This document shows, one piece after another, positions 12,890-25,100 of a DNA stretch of 64,000 nt. The DNA lies in NCBI RefSeq assembly GCF_018320785.1, contig NC_054885.1, positions 5,592,921 to 5,656,920 of the forward strand, in the 5' to 3' direction. A program made the translations under genes and the position numbers. Under the pieces are notes generated by a model, which was not told the origin of the DNA, did no database searches, and saw only the letters and a list, made by a program, of their open reading frames with translations. Within the stretch, counting starts at the first letter, position 1. Each line of letters opens with the position of its first letter. The DNA comes from Cheilinus undulatus. Taxonomy: Eukaryota; Chordata; Actinopteri; Labriformes; Labridae.

Positions 12890-13560
12890 TTGATTTGTTT
12901 TTTTCTTTTCCAAAATCCACACAAATTCCCCCAAATGTTCTGTTTACAAAACAAAAAAATACCCCGTTTAAGTACCCCATTTTTTTTTCATGACTTCACC
13001 AAATGTTTGCGTGAGACCTTATCTAAGTCTCAATATTTCATTTAATAATTCCTCCAAAAAAACTATGTATTCCTGAAAATCATCAGGGAAATTCCACAAA
13101 ATTTAGAAGCAAATTCTCCTAAAATTTCTTACATAATTCTCCCCAAAAAATTGCAAATAAAATCACCAAATTTAATTACAAATTTCAGAAAACATTCAAA
13201 CCAGTTCCCTAAAATATCAATGAAAATCCTTGAAAATATCAAGAGACACCCCACAACTCAAACAAAATCAAATTCCCAAAAATTTCCAAATAAATTTCCC
13301 AATTTCAATAAAAATAAAACTTCAATGCAAATTCCCCCCAAAATCAAATCAAATTCCCAAAAATTGCAAGACCATTTCCCACATTTTCATGAAAATGCCC
13401 CCCAAACTTCCAATGAAACCTTCTGAAATTTACAAACATATCCTCAAATGTTCCATGAATATACTTGATTTTCAAAAAATATTTTCCTAAATATCCAAAC
13501 AATCAAATAAAATTTCCATGAAAATTTCTGAGCAAATTGTCAACATTTCAGGCATACTTT
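12890..13560. repeat. A-rich low-complexity tract
   Basis: Repeated ATTCCCAAAAATT and TTCCAAATAAATTTCC-like phrases with near absence of G on the plus strand. Two open frames of about 90 codons here are products of this composition and are not genes. Confidence 0.7.
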
Positions 13561-14066
13561 TTCTTTGGCCAAAGTCTGTAACGTATGCTGCTAAATGTCT
13601 CAAAATAATAATAAGTTGTTGGAAAACAGTCACTTTATGTTTGATATAAAATTGTAGTATAATATAAATTCGAACAAGTATACCCTACATAAAAGTTTTG
13701 TTAACTTATAAGTCTCAAACGTGAGATTTGTCCGTGTTGTTGGAAAAATTCACGTCAAGAAACCACGAAGGAAAAAGGAGTTTTTAAAAAGACAACATGG
13801 ACCGAAACGTCAGCTAGAATGTAAAAAAATAAACTAAATATAGCCTACACTTACCACGCAAAATAAATGTCTGCAGAGTTTATTTTTATGCGAAATACTT
13901 GATTATTTTCACGTTTATTAATACGAAATATTTACGACTCCATTTCCAAGAACAGATCTGGTTAAAAGATTCCGAAATAAGTCCTGACTTTTCATTTACT
14001 TTCAGTTTAATATGCGGAGATGAGCGCCTGTCCCTCAGCTAATGCTGACATAACAACAGCCATCTG

Positions 14067-14356
14067 ATTGGTGAAACCAGCTTTTTGGGTGGGGCTTGAA
14101 GGTAATGCAGTTTTCTGATTGGTAATAAATTAAACAGAGGTCTCCTTTGATTGGTCAAAAAAGTCCAGTTTGGTGCAGATGGTTCGATTTGATTGGTGAG
14201 AAATTAAAGTAAGATTTTTTTTTTTTTTGATTGGTAAGAAACGACCAGTACTAACATGGTAACAGTGATCTTATTGGTCGAATCAACGGAGGCGGGATCA
14301 GCAGCTGAGGAGATACTCTGATAGGATAGAAAAAGATGGAGGTCTGTTGTGATTGG
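14067..14356 (-). promoter_or_regulatory. array of CCAAT boxes (ATTGG on plus strand)
   Basis: ATTGG occurs at 14067, 14118, 14150, 14192, 14230, 14273 and 14352, with a degenerate ATAGG at 14321. Most sit in a TGATTGGT context, which is the reverse complement of the NF-Y site ACCAATCA. Spacing is 31-51 bases, mostly near 40. It may be a degenerate tandem repeat or the remnant of a transposon regulatory region. Function as an enhancer is an inference. Confidence 0.55.
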
Positions 14357-14359
14357 ATA

Positions 14360-15230
14360 ACAATAGAAGTTGGAGCTGGCAAAGAAATATGTATTGTAGC
14401 ACATGAAAATCATGGATATTGAAGGATGTTTTTGTTGTATTGGACCTCAAGAATGATAATTAAACGGTTTTTATCCCATTCCAACACTTTCATTATAAAA
14501 AAAAACATAAAAAATAACTATTAAGGTAGTTTTAACTTGTATTTTTTCATCATGTGCACATATGAATTTATACTACCATATTCTTGCTTAATTCCTTGGT
14601 TATTCTATACTGTGCTGAATTAAATATACTTATAACTGACATTTTCACTTATTCATTCCGAGTCCGTTATCTTTACTGCCATCTCGGTTGTTTTTCTCAA
14701 TATCCTGCTCTGCTGTTAAATAATTCACAATGTTGTATTACAAACTCTTGCAGAGGAATGTTGAGACTTGAACAAATAATTTGTCACAGGCAGCTCCACC
14801 ACTTGCAATCTTCCCTATTTTCAATCCAATCCAAGTCCATGTCGGCTGACTGGACCTGTTCATCGCCTTCTGTAAGCCATTTATGGGACATTACCACCAC
14901 CTACCGGAGGATTACAACACTACCTGGAAACATGAGGTTATTTTTACGTTTACCTTCAGATGAATTTACCCAGTACCCAGAAAGCCAATGTGTAATTATT
15001 GCCATTGACATTATTCGTTGCTGGTTATAGATCTTGGTTGGTAATTGACGATGGAAATGCATGGACGTGAAAAGAAAAGTAGTGAACTGAAACGGTAGAG
15101 GGCGCTGGCTCATTACTTTAAATCGGTTAAAGGTGGTAGAACTCAGTACCACGTACGCAAATGTATGAATAGAATGGAATGGAAATAAGAAGATCAGAGA
15201 AGTGCAATATTCCAATTAACTTGTTTATCA
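14360..15230. other. intergenic, nothing recognised
   Basis: Contains a 148-codon open frame (14584-15030, plus strand) with no domain I recognise and biased composition. I see no splice or promoter support for it. Confidence 0.5.
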
Positions 15231-15233
15231 TTT

Positions 15234-15240
15234 AAAAAAA
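15234..15240 (-). terminator. RNA polymerase III terminator of the tRNA gene
   Basis: Seven A residues on the plus strand give a T7 run on the minus strand, 10 bases past the 3' end of the tRNA. Confidence 0.85.
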
Positions 15241-15249
15241 GTGATGATG

Positions 15250-15331
15250 CGTTGTCGGCAGGATTCGAACCTGCGCGGGGAGACCCCAATGGATTTCTAG
15301 TCCATCGCCTTAACCACTCGGCCACGACAAC
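15250..15331 (-). tRNA. tRNA-Ser (anticodon AGA)
   Basis: An 82-base minus-strand gene for the serine tRNA reading UCU and UCC-type codons. The acceptor stem is GTTGTCG pairing with CGACAAC plus discriminator G at 15250. The A box TGGCCGAGTGG and B box GGTTCGAATCC are perfect. The anticodon stem-loop GGACTAGAAATCC gives AGA at 15296-15298. The long variable arm (TTGGGGTCTCCCCGC) is typical of type II serine tRNAs. No intron. It is followed by a T7 terminator, so it should be transcribable. It stands alone; I see no other true tRNA in the window. Confidence 0.97.
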
Positions 15332-16801
15332 AGATGCCGTGTATACGTCGTTTTTAGTGAAATTATATGTAGACAAATATCGTACATCATACTATTAAAG
15401 TTCTTCTTTTCTCTGTACATAAAGATACCATTGCAAATTAGAGTTGACATTTTTGGCTTTCATGTTTGCTTTGAATTAATATTGATGGCGTTGTAAAACG
15501 TTGCTCCCTTAATTCAGTGAACAGCAGTATCGAATAGTCCCAAAGTAAAAGTAGAAAACTTAGGATAGCAGGACAAGTTTCAAATTGCAGAGATGAAGCC
15601 CAACACGTTACATTTCTGTAGATGATACCTGTCTGTTTGAAAGGCGGGATTTTTCATGCTCATCTTTTGTGGATCTGGTCAAAAATGTTTGTTGTAGCAT
15701 TTGAGTGCCTGGGACAAAACATTAGTCACTAACCAAGGCTACTGGTAATTTGTTTTAAGTTCAAATAGTGCTTGAAATTAAAACTTCAATTACATATTTT
15801 TTTTGAGGTAAAACTATGTAACTGTATAAGCTTCAAAAAAGCAGGCATAGTTTTGCAAAACAGTACTGCTCACTAGAAGCTAGCAAAATGCAAGGAATTA
15901 GCAAAAACCAGCCTGTCCATGAACATGGTTGTGGTAGATTAAAGGTCTGCATACATACAGAGGTCCAGAACCAATAATTAGAGAGATTTTATCAAAGCTG
16001 AACATTTTTTCAGGTGCAAATGTACAATTATACGGTGTGATGATTTAATAGGCTTTTAATTACAGTGACCCTAAGGTCTGTTGAATTAAAATTAGGGCTG
16101 TCAAACAATAAAAAAAAATAGTAATAACAATCAATCTAATGAATTATGTGGGTACTTGCAATCAATCTCCCATTTTTGTTGCATTTTAAATTCCACTATT
16201 TTGAATTTAAAACTGTTTTTGGAATTTTTGTTTTTTTCTACCTTTTTAAACTAAGGGTAATTGACCTCCTGTTTGGGCACAGACCTACAGAGTTTTTATT
16301 TTGTAAGAAAACAGGAAAAACAGAGTAGGTCAGTGGTTTTCAAATGGTGTAGAAGGTCACACTAGTGTGCCTTGAGCCAACCCCTGGTGTGTCATGGGAA
16401 TTACACAACTGTACATTATTCCTACAGTTGTATGACAACTAAAATCAGGGGTCACCAAACCTTTCAGCCGGTGACCCCTAAAATAATGGTGCCAGAAAGC
16501 AGGGACCCCACTGTACCAAGTGTGGTTGTGTCATAATTGAATACAGCCATGCACCAAGAATAGTCATGTGCAGACTTCAGGGATTTTTAAAACATTACTT
16601 TGATTACAGAATCAATCTCACCAAATGACCATGTTTTATTTTAAATGTGACTAATTCTATATATTCTCACAAAAATGGGTAAATATGCAGTTTAAAAAAT
16701 GTAAAAATATTCTTTGTTTTTTGGAAGGCCTTTTGCAAGCCCCTCTCTGTGTCTTGCAACCCCCACTGGGGGTCCTGACCTCCACTTTGGGAACGACTGA
16801 C
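15332..16801. other. intergenic, repeat remnants
   Basis: No gene seen. The stretch around 16330-16800 carries phrases typical of decayed fish hAT-like repeats (GTCAGTGGTTTTCAAATGGT; AACCCCCACTGGGGGTCCTG; TTTGGGAACGACTGACTTAA). Confidence 0.5.
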
Positions 16802-17175
16802 TTAAAGGGATATTTCAGTATTTTTGAAATTGAGTTGTATGATTTGCATAGCAGTAGTAGCTGATTAGCCTCCAGTGATTTCAGTGAGCATTGCTCTTTT
16901 AACAAGGACTCACTGATTGTACCGGCCAGGAAGCTAGGCTATACAGCGTAACACATTGAGTACAGTTTCTCCCTGGAATGTAGTGAGTTTTTGGGAAAAA
17001 ATGGGCCACAAAACAATGTTGGCTGAAACATACACACTATCAACCATTTTTGAAGCATTTTATTTCAAACCTCTGTTGTTTGTCACTATTTTGCAATTTA
17101 AGAGCACCAGTAGCCAAAGCCTGCATCGCAAGAGAAACTTTACCCAACTTCAAAAACACTGAAATATCCCTTTAA
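16802..17175. mobile_element. MITE with inverted ends TTAAAGGGATATTTCAGT
   Basis: The left terminus TTAAAGGGATATTTCAGTAT and right terminus ending CACTGAAATATCCCTTTAA are near-perfect inverted repeats about 374 bases apart. There is no coding capacity. The TTAA at both outer ends could be the target site, which would suggest a TTAA-specific family; this is inference. Confidence 0.75.
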
Positions 17176-17194
17176 GTTACTGTAACATGTTTTG

Positions 17195-17694
17195 AAGGGG
17201 ACATATGCAAAAATCACTTTTTCAGGCTTTTTTTTTTTTTTTTAAATAAAAATATGTGCCCCTGGCCTGTCCACAACCCCCTCAAGTACCAGAAAAATCC
17301 ATTCCCTCCCCCCTCTCTTTCTCCACCTTTCAGAAAATGTGTGCTGAAACAAGCCGTTCTCAGATTTTCCCCTCATGATGTCATGTGTGAAGTCAGCCCT
17401 GCCCCCAGATTGGGTTGGCCCTTCCCTCTTGGAAGAAGGATCCGCCCTCCTCTGAGAGGAGGATAAGGAGAGCCGCATCCATTTCCTTAAGGGGCGGAGT
17501 CAGACAACTCAGTAACATTTAAAGCCACAGACACAGAAACAGCTGTTCTGAGACGGCCAAAACAGATGAGGTTTTAGACATGCAAAAATCCAATACTGGA
17601 GTGTTTTTTCAGCAACAAACATCACAGGCATGTTTTGGGGACCTCTGAGACCAATATAAACTTATCTTAAAAGAGTAAAATATGTCCCCTTTAA
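17195..17694. mobile_element. MITE family with AAGGGGACATAT termini, copy 1
   Basis: The left end AAGGGGACATATGC and right end TAAAATATGTCCCCTTT are inverted repeats. Copies of the same family are recognisable at 50478-50610 (left part only) and 55200-55553 (right part), sharing ATGTGCCCCTGGCCTGTCCA and ACAGGCATGTTTTG. Non-autonomous; superfamily not assigned. Confidence 0.75.
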
Positions 17695-18007
17695 AGAGCC
17701 TATTTTGTATAGATATGAATAAGATGTGCCTTAAATTTTCAGGTATGCCTCGGGCAGTTAAAGCTTGAAAACCACTGGTGTAGCTCAAAGATTATGCCAT
17801 GAATTTTACCACGAACAAAAGGACTTGTTTTGAATTATAAAGGAAATAAGGGAACAATGAAAAAGGTGTAGATGACTTGACTTGCCCCCTGAGCTGTCTT
17901 TGAGGGCTTTTTAAGTGAAATGAGACATTTAGGAGCAGTGGTGGACTTATTTTGCATCATTGTGTCTACAGGGATATGCAGACGTGCCCTAAGTAAAGTG
18001 TGAAAGG

Positions 18008-18010
<3 letters not shown>

Positions 18011-18041
<31 letters not shown>
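18011..18041. repeat. poly(A) tract
   Basis: About 31 consecutive A on the plus strand, possibly the tail of an old retroposed insert. Confidence 0.9.
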
Positions 18042-18042
<1 letters not shown>

Positions 18043-18379
18043 ATATGATTACAAAACAGTTAATGCCATAATTATGGCCAATGAATAGATGCAATTAATT
18101 CACTTTGCAAAAATATGTAATAAATTGTAAGAAAAATTTCATTTAACTGCATTAAAGGTTAACACTCTGCAAAGTAGTTTACCTTCTTTTGCAGAATATA
18201 ATTTTTTTCTGTATTTCATGAAATATGTTTGATTTAGTTAAATTATTTCTGCGTCTGGTTTAATTTTTTTGCCATTATAAAATATTTGTACGGTTGACCT
18301 CCAGGGCCACCGTAATTAATTGAATTTACAGGGTTTGTGAGTAATATTTCACTCATTGTTGCCCTCGAGCTGGAAACAG

Positions 18380-18649
18380 TGTAACCACGTGACCTGTGTA
18401 GTGCGAGCCTGCTGTTTGTTCAGACAGAGGCAGAGGAGAAGAAAAATGGCGGCTCTAGGCGAACCTAAACGGGACGCCGGGCTAACGTTTTGAGCTCTCC
18501 TGGCCGAGAAGACAGCAGGGCTTCCAGGGGATAGTACACCGTATGAATCCCTACCGACCCCATTTTTCTGGATTGCAATTTTCGCTCGCGTTAGTGTATG
18601 CTTTATAAACGCAAAAATTGGGACAGTAAAATAATCGCTTTCGCTTATC
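18380..18649 (+). promoter_or_regulatory. bptf: bptf promoter and 5' UTR
   Basis: A GC-richer stretch directly before the bptf start codon. It holds a CACGTG E-box at 18386-18391 and a YY1-like AAAATGGCGGC at 18443-18453, a motif usually found just downstream of transcription starts of housekeeping genes. There is no TATA box. The exact start site is not determined. Confidence 0.6.
18446..18493 (+). other. upstream ORF in the bptf leader
   Basis: An ATG inside the YY1-like motif opens a 15-codon frame (MAALGEPKRDAGLTF) that ends with TGA at 18491-18493, about 156 bases before the main ATG. It would matter only if transcription starts upstream of 18446, which is likely but unproven. Confidence 0.45.
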
Positions 18650-19160
18650 ATGAGAGGGAAGAGAGGCAGGCCGCCCAAACCGCTACAAGCCGAGGAACCG
18701 TCCCCTGCTACGGCCAGGGGCTTACGACCGAGGCGGAATCTCAAGCCCAGGCTTCGGGACAGCGAAGATGAGGACGCAGATAGCCCCACTAGAGAGACCA
18801 CCAAGACCCACAGAAAGAAGAAGCGGGGATCCGTCACGTCAACACGGGGAAGGGGACGAGGCAGAGGCGGCGGTGGCAGAGGAGGCAGAGGGGGACGTGG
18901 AGGAAGGCGGACGGCTGTGTCCAAAACAGTGGTGTACGACGACCATGAGAGTGACGAGGAGGACGATGCTGTCAGTTTAAGGTCTGAGGAGGATGAGTTT
19001 ATAGAGGAAGAGCCTCAGTCCGAGGAGGATGAGGCCCTCAAAGAGGACTCGGATTGCCTGGAAGATGATGTGCTGGACGGGGAGGAGGAGGATGATGATG
19101 ATGGGAGCTACTGTACAGAGAGTAGCTTTAGGAGTCAGAGCACACACGCCAGCACCCCCG
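18650..19160 (+). CDS. bptf: bptf coding exon 1
   Basis: Residues 1-170, starting [11 protein letters not shown], which matches the MRGRRGRPPK start of human BPTF and fixes the start codon. It contains a Gly-Arg-rich basic stretch, the [12 protein letters not shown] acidic switch, long Asp/Glu runs, and [13 protein letters not shown]. It ends in phase 1 before GTAAAT. Confidence 0.96.
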
Positions 19161-22100
19161 GTAAATTAACACTCATCCAGCTGCTCCCTCAGTCCTATTA
19201 GACACTACATAAGGTAGCCAATGCACCAAGAAATGCTGCTGATGCTGCAGGTTATGGTTTTTGTTCAGCACAGGAAGCAGTAAGGTTATTGTTCAAAATG
19301 GAGAATGCACACTGTATGAACACAGGCCGCAGTCATTAAGGCTGCTGCAGGTGGATTCAAACGACAGCTGAACCGCTGGGTCACCTCACTAACATCACCA
19401 TATTTTACATAGAAGCCTAACGAAATAATTTAGAAATACTTTAATGTCACAGCTTACGCATTTAATTCAACATAAGCAGTGTTATGGATGTCAATAGCAG
19501 CTGTTAGCGTGCTAACGTTAGCATGAACATTTAGCATGCTGCTTCTGTCATGCTTTAATTAATATTAGTAAAAAACGGCACATTAGAAGTACGCATTTAA
19601 GCTAATTTTATATCATTTGCCTTCTTGTAGACACAAATTATGAGTTTTTAATGAGCGAAGCTGATTGAAAACGTAGCTAACGTGTTTAGCTTCGCTAGCA
19701 CGCCTGTCATTCTGTCCCTGAAAGCCTCCTAATTTAGCTAATCCAACAGTTAAAGGGTTGTAAAGCATAACAGAAACGAGGGTGTTTGTTTCTTAACGTG
19801 CACCTGAAAAGGCAGGTGTATTAATGTGTCTCCTAAGTTAATATTTCCAGTATTAGCCAGCTTGACAGCTAATGTTTTCCTCCATGCAGGAGGATGCAGC
19901 AGCCTCATTTAGCTAATGACAGTAGCCATGTGTTCAGCCGGCACAGTCAGAGGCTGCACACCCACAAGTTAGCAACTAGTTATAATACAGTCTTCACTAC
20001 TACTACTGAGAGACAGGGACCATAAGTCAGACCTCAGTAGTTTTAGCTGAATGGTGTTACATGATTGATATCTAAATGTAATTTCTGTAAAGAGAGAACA
20101 AAAACAAAGTTGGTTGTTCAGTCAAATGCATAAAACCAGAAGTCAAGTCACAGACAGCTGACAGCATGTGCATGAAAAATGATACAAAATTGAGCTTCCC
20201 ATTTAAATTAGAAAAAATAAAAGGATAATTCCCTATTTCAGCTAAACATTTTACTGAGCATTCAGCCTGGCATCTAACTAAAAAGAGTTATACTGACATA
20301 AAACATACAAAAAAAGGTGAATGGAAATCATATTTAGACGTTTTCAACGATGTAACAGCTGAATGTAAAAGGCATTTTTGTACAAAAGTGTCTCTTTTGC
20401 AAACTCCCGAACATAATAATAATTTTGTCATATTATACAGAAATTTGTATGATATTTTTGTCTAATTTTCAGCATTTGATACCTTTGTCAATACAACAGC
20501 ATCAAATGCAAGTATGATGCACCCAACATTGACTAACTAGTATGAATGCAGGGCATAATATCACTAGTGGTAGATATACACACCAAATAGGAATCAACTG
20601 TGTTTGCATATATGAACATTTCTGCCAATATTTACAACCGATATTCTGGTTGTAAAACTGCCTGTATCTGCTGTGAATATCATCCATACAAACAAATAAG
20701 TTATGGGATTTTCAGGCTGGACTGACAAACCTAGGTCAGCTCAACTCTTTTCTTGGTTTATCCTCATTCCTGACACTTCAGAATTTGTTTTAAGGCTTGA
20801 AATTGGTTAATTTGTTCATCCTTAAACTTCAAACTTTGTTTTTAAAGGATAGAAGTTTTAAGGTCTGAACTACGTTGAGATATTGGAATACATATAGGCT
20901 AAAATCAATTCTTAAATACTAGTATATTGGATGTTGTCAAAACTCCTTTAACATGTGTCCTTTCTTTTTATTTTAAGGTATTAAAAGATGGCATTTGTCT
21001 GCTATTTTGTCTTGAAAAATAATTGCATCTGCAGGTTTGAAAAGTTTAAATTAAACCCATATTTAGATTTTTTTAGCAAAGTAAGCAGCTTAATTTAGAC
21101 GTCTTTTTTAATACAAAAAGTGTCATCAATATGATATTGGTATCAGCAGTTATTAGTTAAAAAAAGTTTTTGGCAGATTTGAAAATTTCTCCATCTCTAT
21201 CTGTTGGTATAATACACATATATCAACCTATTTTCTTTGGCTTTTGCCTATGTAACAATTAAAATTGGTGTTGATTTTCTACAGTAATTGATCACTTTTT
21301 AGTTTGTGTGGGTCTTGGGATCCCTCAGCTTCTCTTAGATATAAGTGGGGGGGCTCCAAGAAACGGTTGAGAACCACATCTGTAAATAAATGCCACATTT
21401 ATAAGTTTGTCATGCATCCCTAATCAGAATACTTTCATTGTTATTGTATTCATCAGTGAAAGGGGCAGTTGTTTTTCTCATTCGCTGTATCATGCCATGT
21501 TGTCAAGATGCCATAAAAAAATCATAGTAAAAAATCTAACAGTATTGATAACTTTATCAGTAACACAGCAACAAAAATACAAGCCTTATGCACTCAATAT
21601 TGGTTCGTTTCCTCTTTCAAATTATAAAAAATTTGCAGCAAACTCCTGCACACCAATATGTGGCAATGTTTTTGTGAAATTTAGACAATGACACACATTA
21701 GAAGTACACATTTAAGCTATTTTTGTATCATTTGTGAAATTTAGACAATGTACAGACATTTGGCTGCTTATTAGAAGCAAGGAACTTTCTGTTTATTAGT
21801 GCTTACTACTTCTGTTTTTATATCAGACATTTTGTATTTAATGTGTAATTTTTGCAATGTAAAATACCTGAAAATATTTGATAGCATTTTTATTCCAATG
21901 TTTTCCTATTTGTTTCCTAGTTAATTTTTTTGTTACATAAAATTGCAGGCATTCCTGCAATTTGTGCAATTCAGACAGTACTCCTAATGTTGTTTATTAG
22001 CATTTTGTCAAAAATATTACTAAAGATAGTCTGATGCATTCTATACTTTTTGAATATTAAAGTGTCAAAGATTGTTTCATTGCAAAACACGTGGAATCAA

Positions 22101-25100
22101 AGTCTGTGGCATGTGGCCCATTGTTACAGTCCATTAATATGATTTTTGTGTGTCTTACAGGAAAGAAGAAAGTACGACCCCGACCTCGCACTCCCATCCT
22201 GGAGGAGAAGGAGATCCCTCCTCTTTTCCTTCCCGACTCCTCGGAGGACCTCCTGGTGCCTAACGAGGAGATGCTGAACGCCACCTCCATCTATGAGGTT
22301 GTAAGGAACTTCAGCACTGTTCTGCGTCTGTCCCCCTTCCGTTTCGAGGACTTCTGTGCAGCACTTGTCGGCCAGGAGCAGTGCACTTTAATAGCAGAGA
22401 CCCATATTTCCCTCTTAAAGGTCATCCTGCGTGAGGAGGACTCCTCCAACACTACCTTTGGCCCCGCAGACCTCAAAGACAGCGTCAACTCCACTTTGTA
22501 CTTTATAGACGGCATGACGTGGCCCGAGGTGCTGCGAGCGTACTGTGAAAGCGACCATGAGTACCACCACGTACTGCCCTACCTGGAGACGGACGAGTAT
22601 CCGTACAGTCCGCTTGAAAGTAAAATCAAGGTGCTACAGTTTTTGGTGGACCAGTTTCTTACTACCAACATCGCCCGTGAAGAGCTGATGTCTGACGGGA
22701 GTATGCAGTACGACGATCACTGCCGCGTGTGTCACCGTCTGGGGGACCTGCTGTGCTGCGAGACCTGCTCAGCGGTTTACCACCTGGAGTGCGTGAAGCC
22801 TCCCCTGGAGCAGGTTCCAGAGGACGAGTGGCAGTGTGAGATTTGTGTGGCACACAAGGTGCCCGGTGTCACGGATTGTGTGTCAGAGGCACAGAAGACC
22901 AGGCCCTACATCCGGCAGGAGCCCATCGGATACGACCGCCACCAGAGGAAATACTGGTTCATAAACAGAAGGATTATTGTGTAAGTTAAAAACCAAGGTT
23001 GTCATGATGACAGCAGCCTGTTGCACCAGTTATGTGGAAGTTCTGTCTTAAATTATGTCATTGTTGTAGTTGCACCATGCGGATGTAACATTCATCTTTA
23101 CTAGTAGAGCTTAACGTCCAAACAAACTGAAATATTGTTGCAGATGTGACATTTTCACTGAAGTTGATCAATCAGAGAAAAGCATTTTTAACACAGGGTT
23201 TGTTCCAGCGCTGCAGCGTGATGTATAGTCTTTAAACAGGCTAAAGGCTGAAAATAACAGCTTACTGCTGTTAATTTTCAGTAAAGGCCAAAAGTGCATG
23301 CAAAATATTATAAAGCATTTTACTGCCTAAACCTAGAGCCAATATAAAATAACACAGACAGTGGTAAATAATCAGTAACTCTTGTAACTCTAACTTGTGG
23401 AAAAGGACAGTGCAGTCGACCAAAGAGAGCACACTGTTAACACAAAACAGCCAGTAAAATTCGAAACCCCCTTACGTCCTCAGAGTTATCCCACTTTTTA
23501 AAACTGTCTCCATGACGATCAGATTTTGCAGAGGACTTTGTGTAGGTGGTAGGTGTAATATTTAAGTTATAGCTTAAGCCTGGGTTGAAACTATTTCAGC
23601 ACGTGCAACACCTTAAATGCTAGGAGATTGTAAACTCTTGCATAGCTGGTGCAACCCATAGCAGGGTTTTAAACTTTGGTTTGATCTTAGGGGATAAATA
23701 TAAGTCCTAAACACCCATTATTGGGCAGTTTGTTCTATGATTGATCAGTAATTGCAGACACTTTCCACATGACACAAATGTATAAGCACACTGACACCAT
23801 TTCCATCTACTAAGGTTGTAAGAATTTTTTTCTGCAATGTTAAGATCCTAAGTCATGTTTTTAACTAAAAGAGACAGGGCACCTTCAAAATTGCGCAAAT
23901 GCATTGGAAACTTTAGGAGATAAGGGTGAAACTTGCAAGGAGTGAGCCCTTTTTTAGCCACTTTTCCAGATGTTTATAACATATTTGTGCAATTTAGCCA
24001 ATGTGCAAGAGTTTGCCTGCTATTTTTTGATAATAAGAAATAATAAAATGGCAAATATTGGGTGTTTAGCAGGGCTGAACAATTTGTAAAAATAATCTAA
24101 TTGCAATTTTTCCCCCAGTATTGCGATTAAATATGCTATTATTTTTAGGTTCCTCATCTTATGTGTTCAACAAACATAAGTAATAAATCCTTTTTTATCA
24201 TATGATATTTGCGACTTTGGCTCATTGAGCAGATTTGATATCAATTGCTATCTTGAAGGGGATGATCATTTTTCACATTGTTCTCATTCTGATGAAGAAA
24301 AACACATGAACAAGAAAAGTAGTACAAAAAATAAAAAGCATTTGAATTTTTGCATAAAACAAGATAGAATAAAACTGGTATTATGACACATTTCAGGTTA
24401 AAGAAATATTGCACTGTCTGCGATTTGAAAATTACAGCATGCCATATTGTGATTTAATCTTCCCAGCCCTAGTGTTTTGAACTTCTGATTTTGTTGCTGT
24501 CATATCACAGACACCACTGCTACTAAAACAAATATTACTGGTCATATCTCGCCCTCTGCTTCACCTGTATTTGTTACTGATCATGTGTACGGTGAGGGCT
24601 GGGGAAAAGATTTTCATCTGCTAAAGGTGGGGATGTCACAAAAAGTTAAGGAATCAATGCTGTAATCATTTTTACTGAGTGTTAGGCCTGACATCTGTTT
24701 TAATCACCTTGAATTATATTGAAGTATTTTAATACTTAAATCACATCTGAAAATACACTGATGCATCTTAAAAACTTTATGTGTTGCCCAACCTGAAGGG
24801 ATGCCTTTTTCTGCAACCAGATTTAAAGACCTCGACTCCCCATATCAGGTCATTTCATTATTTTATCACCAAAAACTGCTGGGGACTCCTCCTTTACTGT
24901 CTAAAAAAACTCCTGAAAGTATTGAGCTTCAATAACAGATGTTAACTTTGCTGTTACTCCAGTATGCACACAAACTATAGAAAGTTTTTAAAGATGCATC
25001 CCAAAACATTGGCAATATTTATTTCTGACAAGGTAATTTCACTGTTGCTCCATTTATCTATCATGAATTGCTTTATGTTGCTATGAAAGAGCCAGGTGAG

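Noticed and set aside
13151-13490. Two overlapping Lys/Asn/Pro-rich open frames
   Set aside because: Caused by an A-rich, G-poor repeat tract; no start context or homology.
14584-15030. 148-codon open frame
   Set aside because: No domain, no splice or promoter support, odd composition; not enough to call a gene.
18349-18924. 191-codon minus-strand open frame over the bptf promoter and exon 1
   Set aside because: Antisense shadow of a GC-rich, Arg/Gly-coding region; Pro-rich with no recognisable domain.
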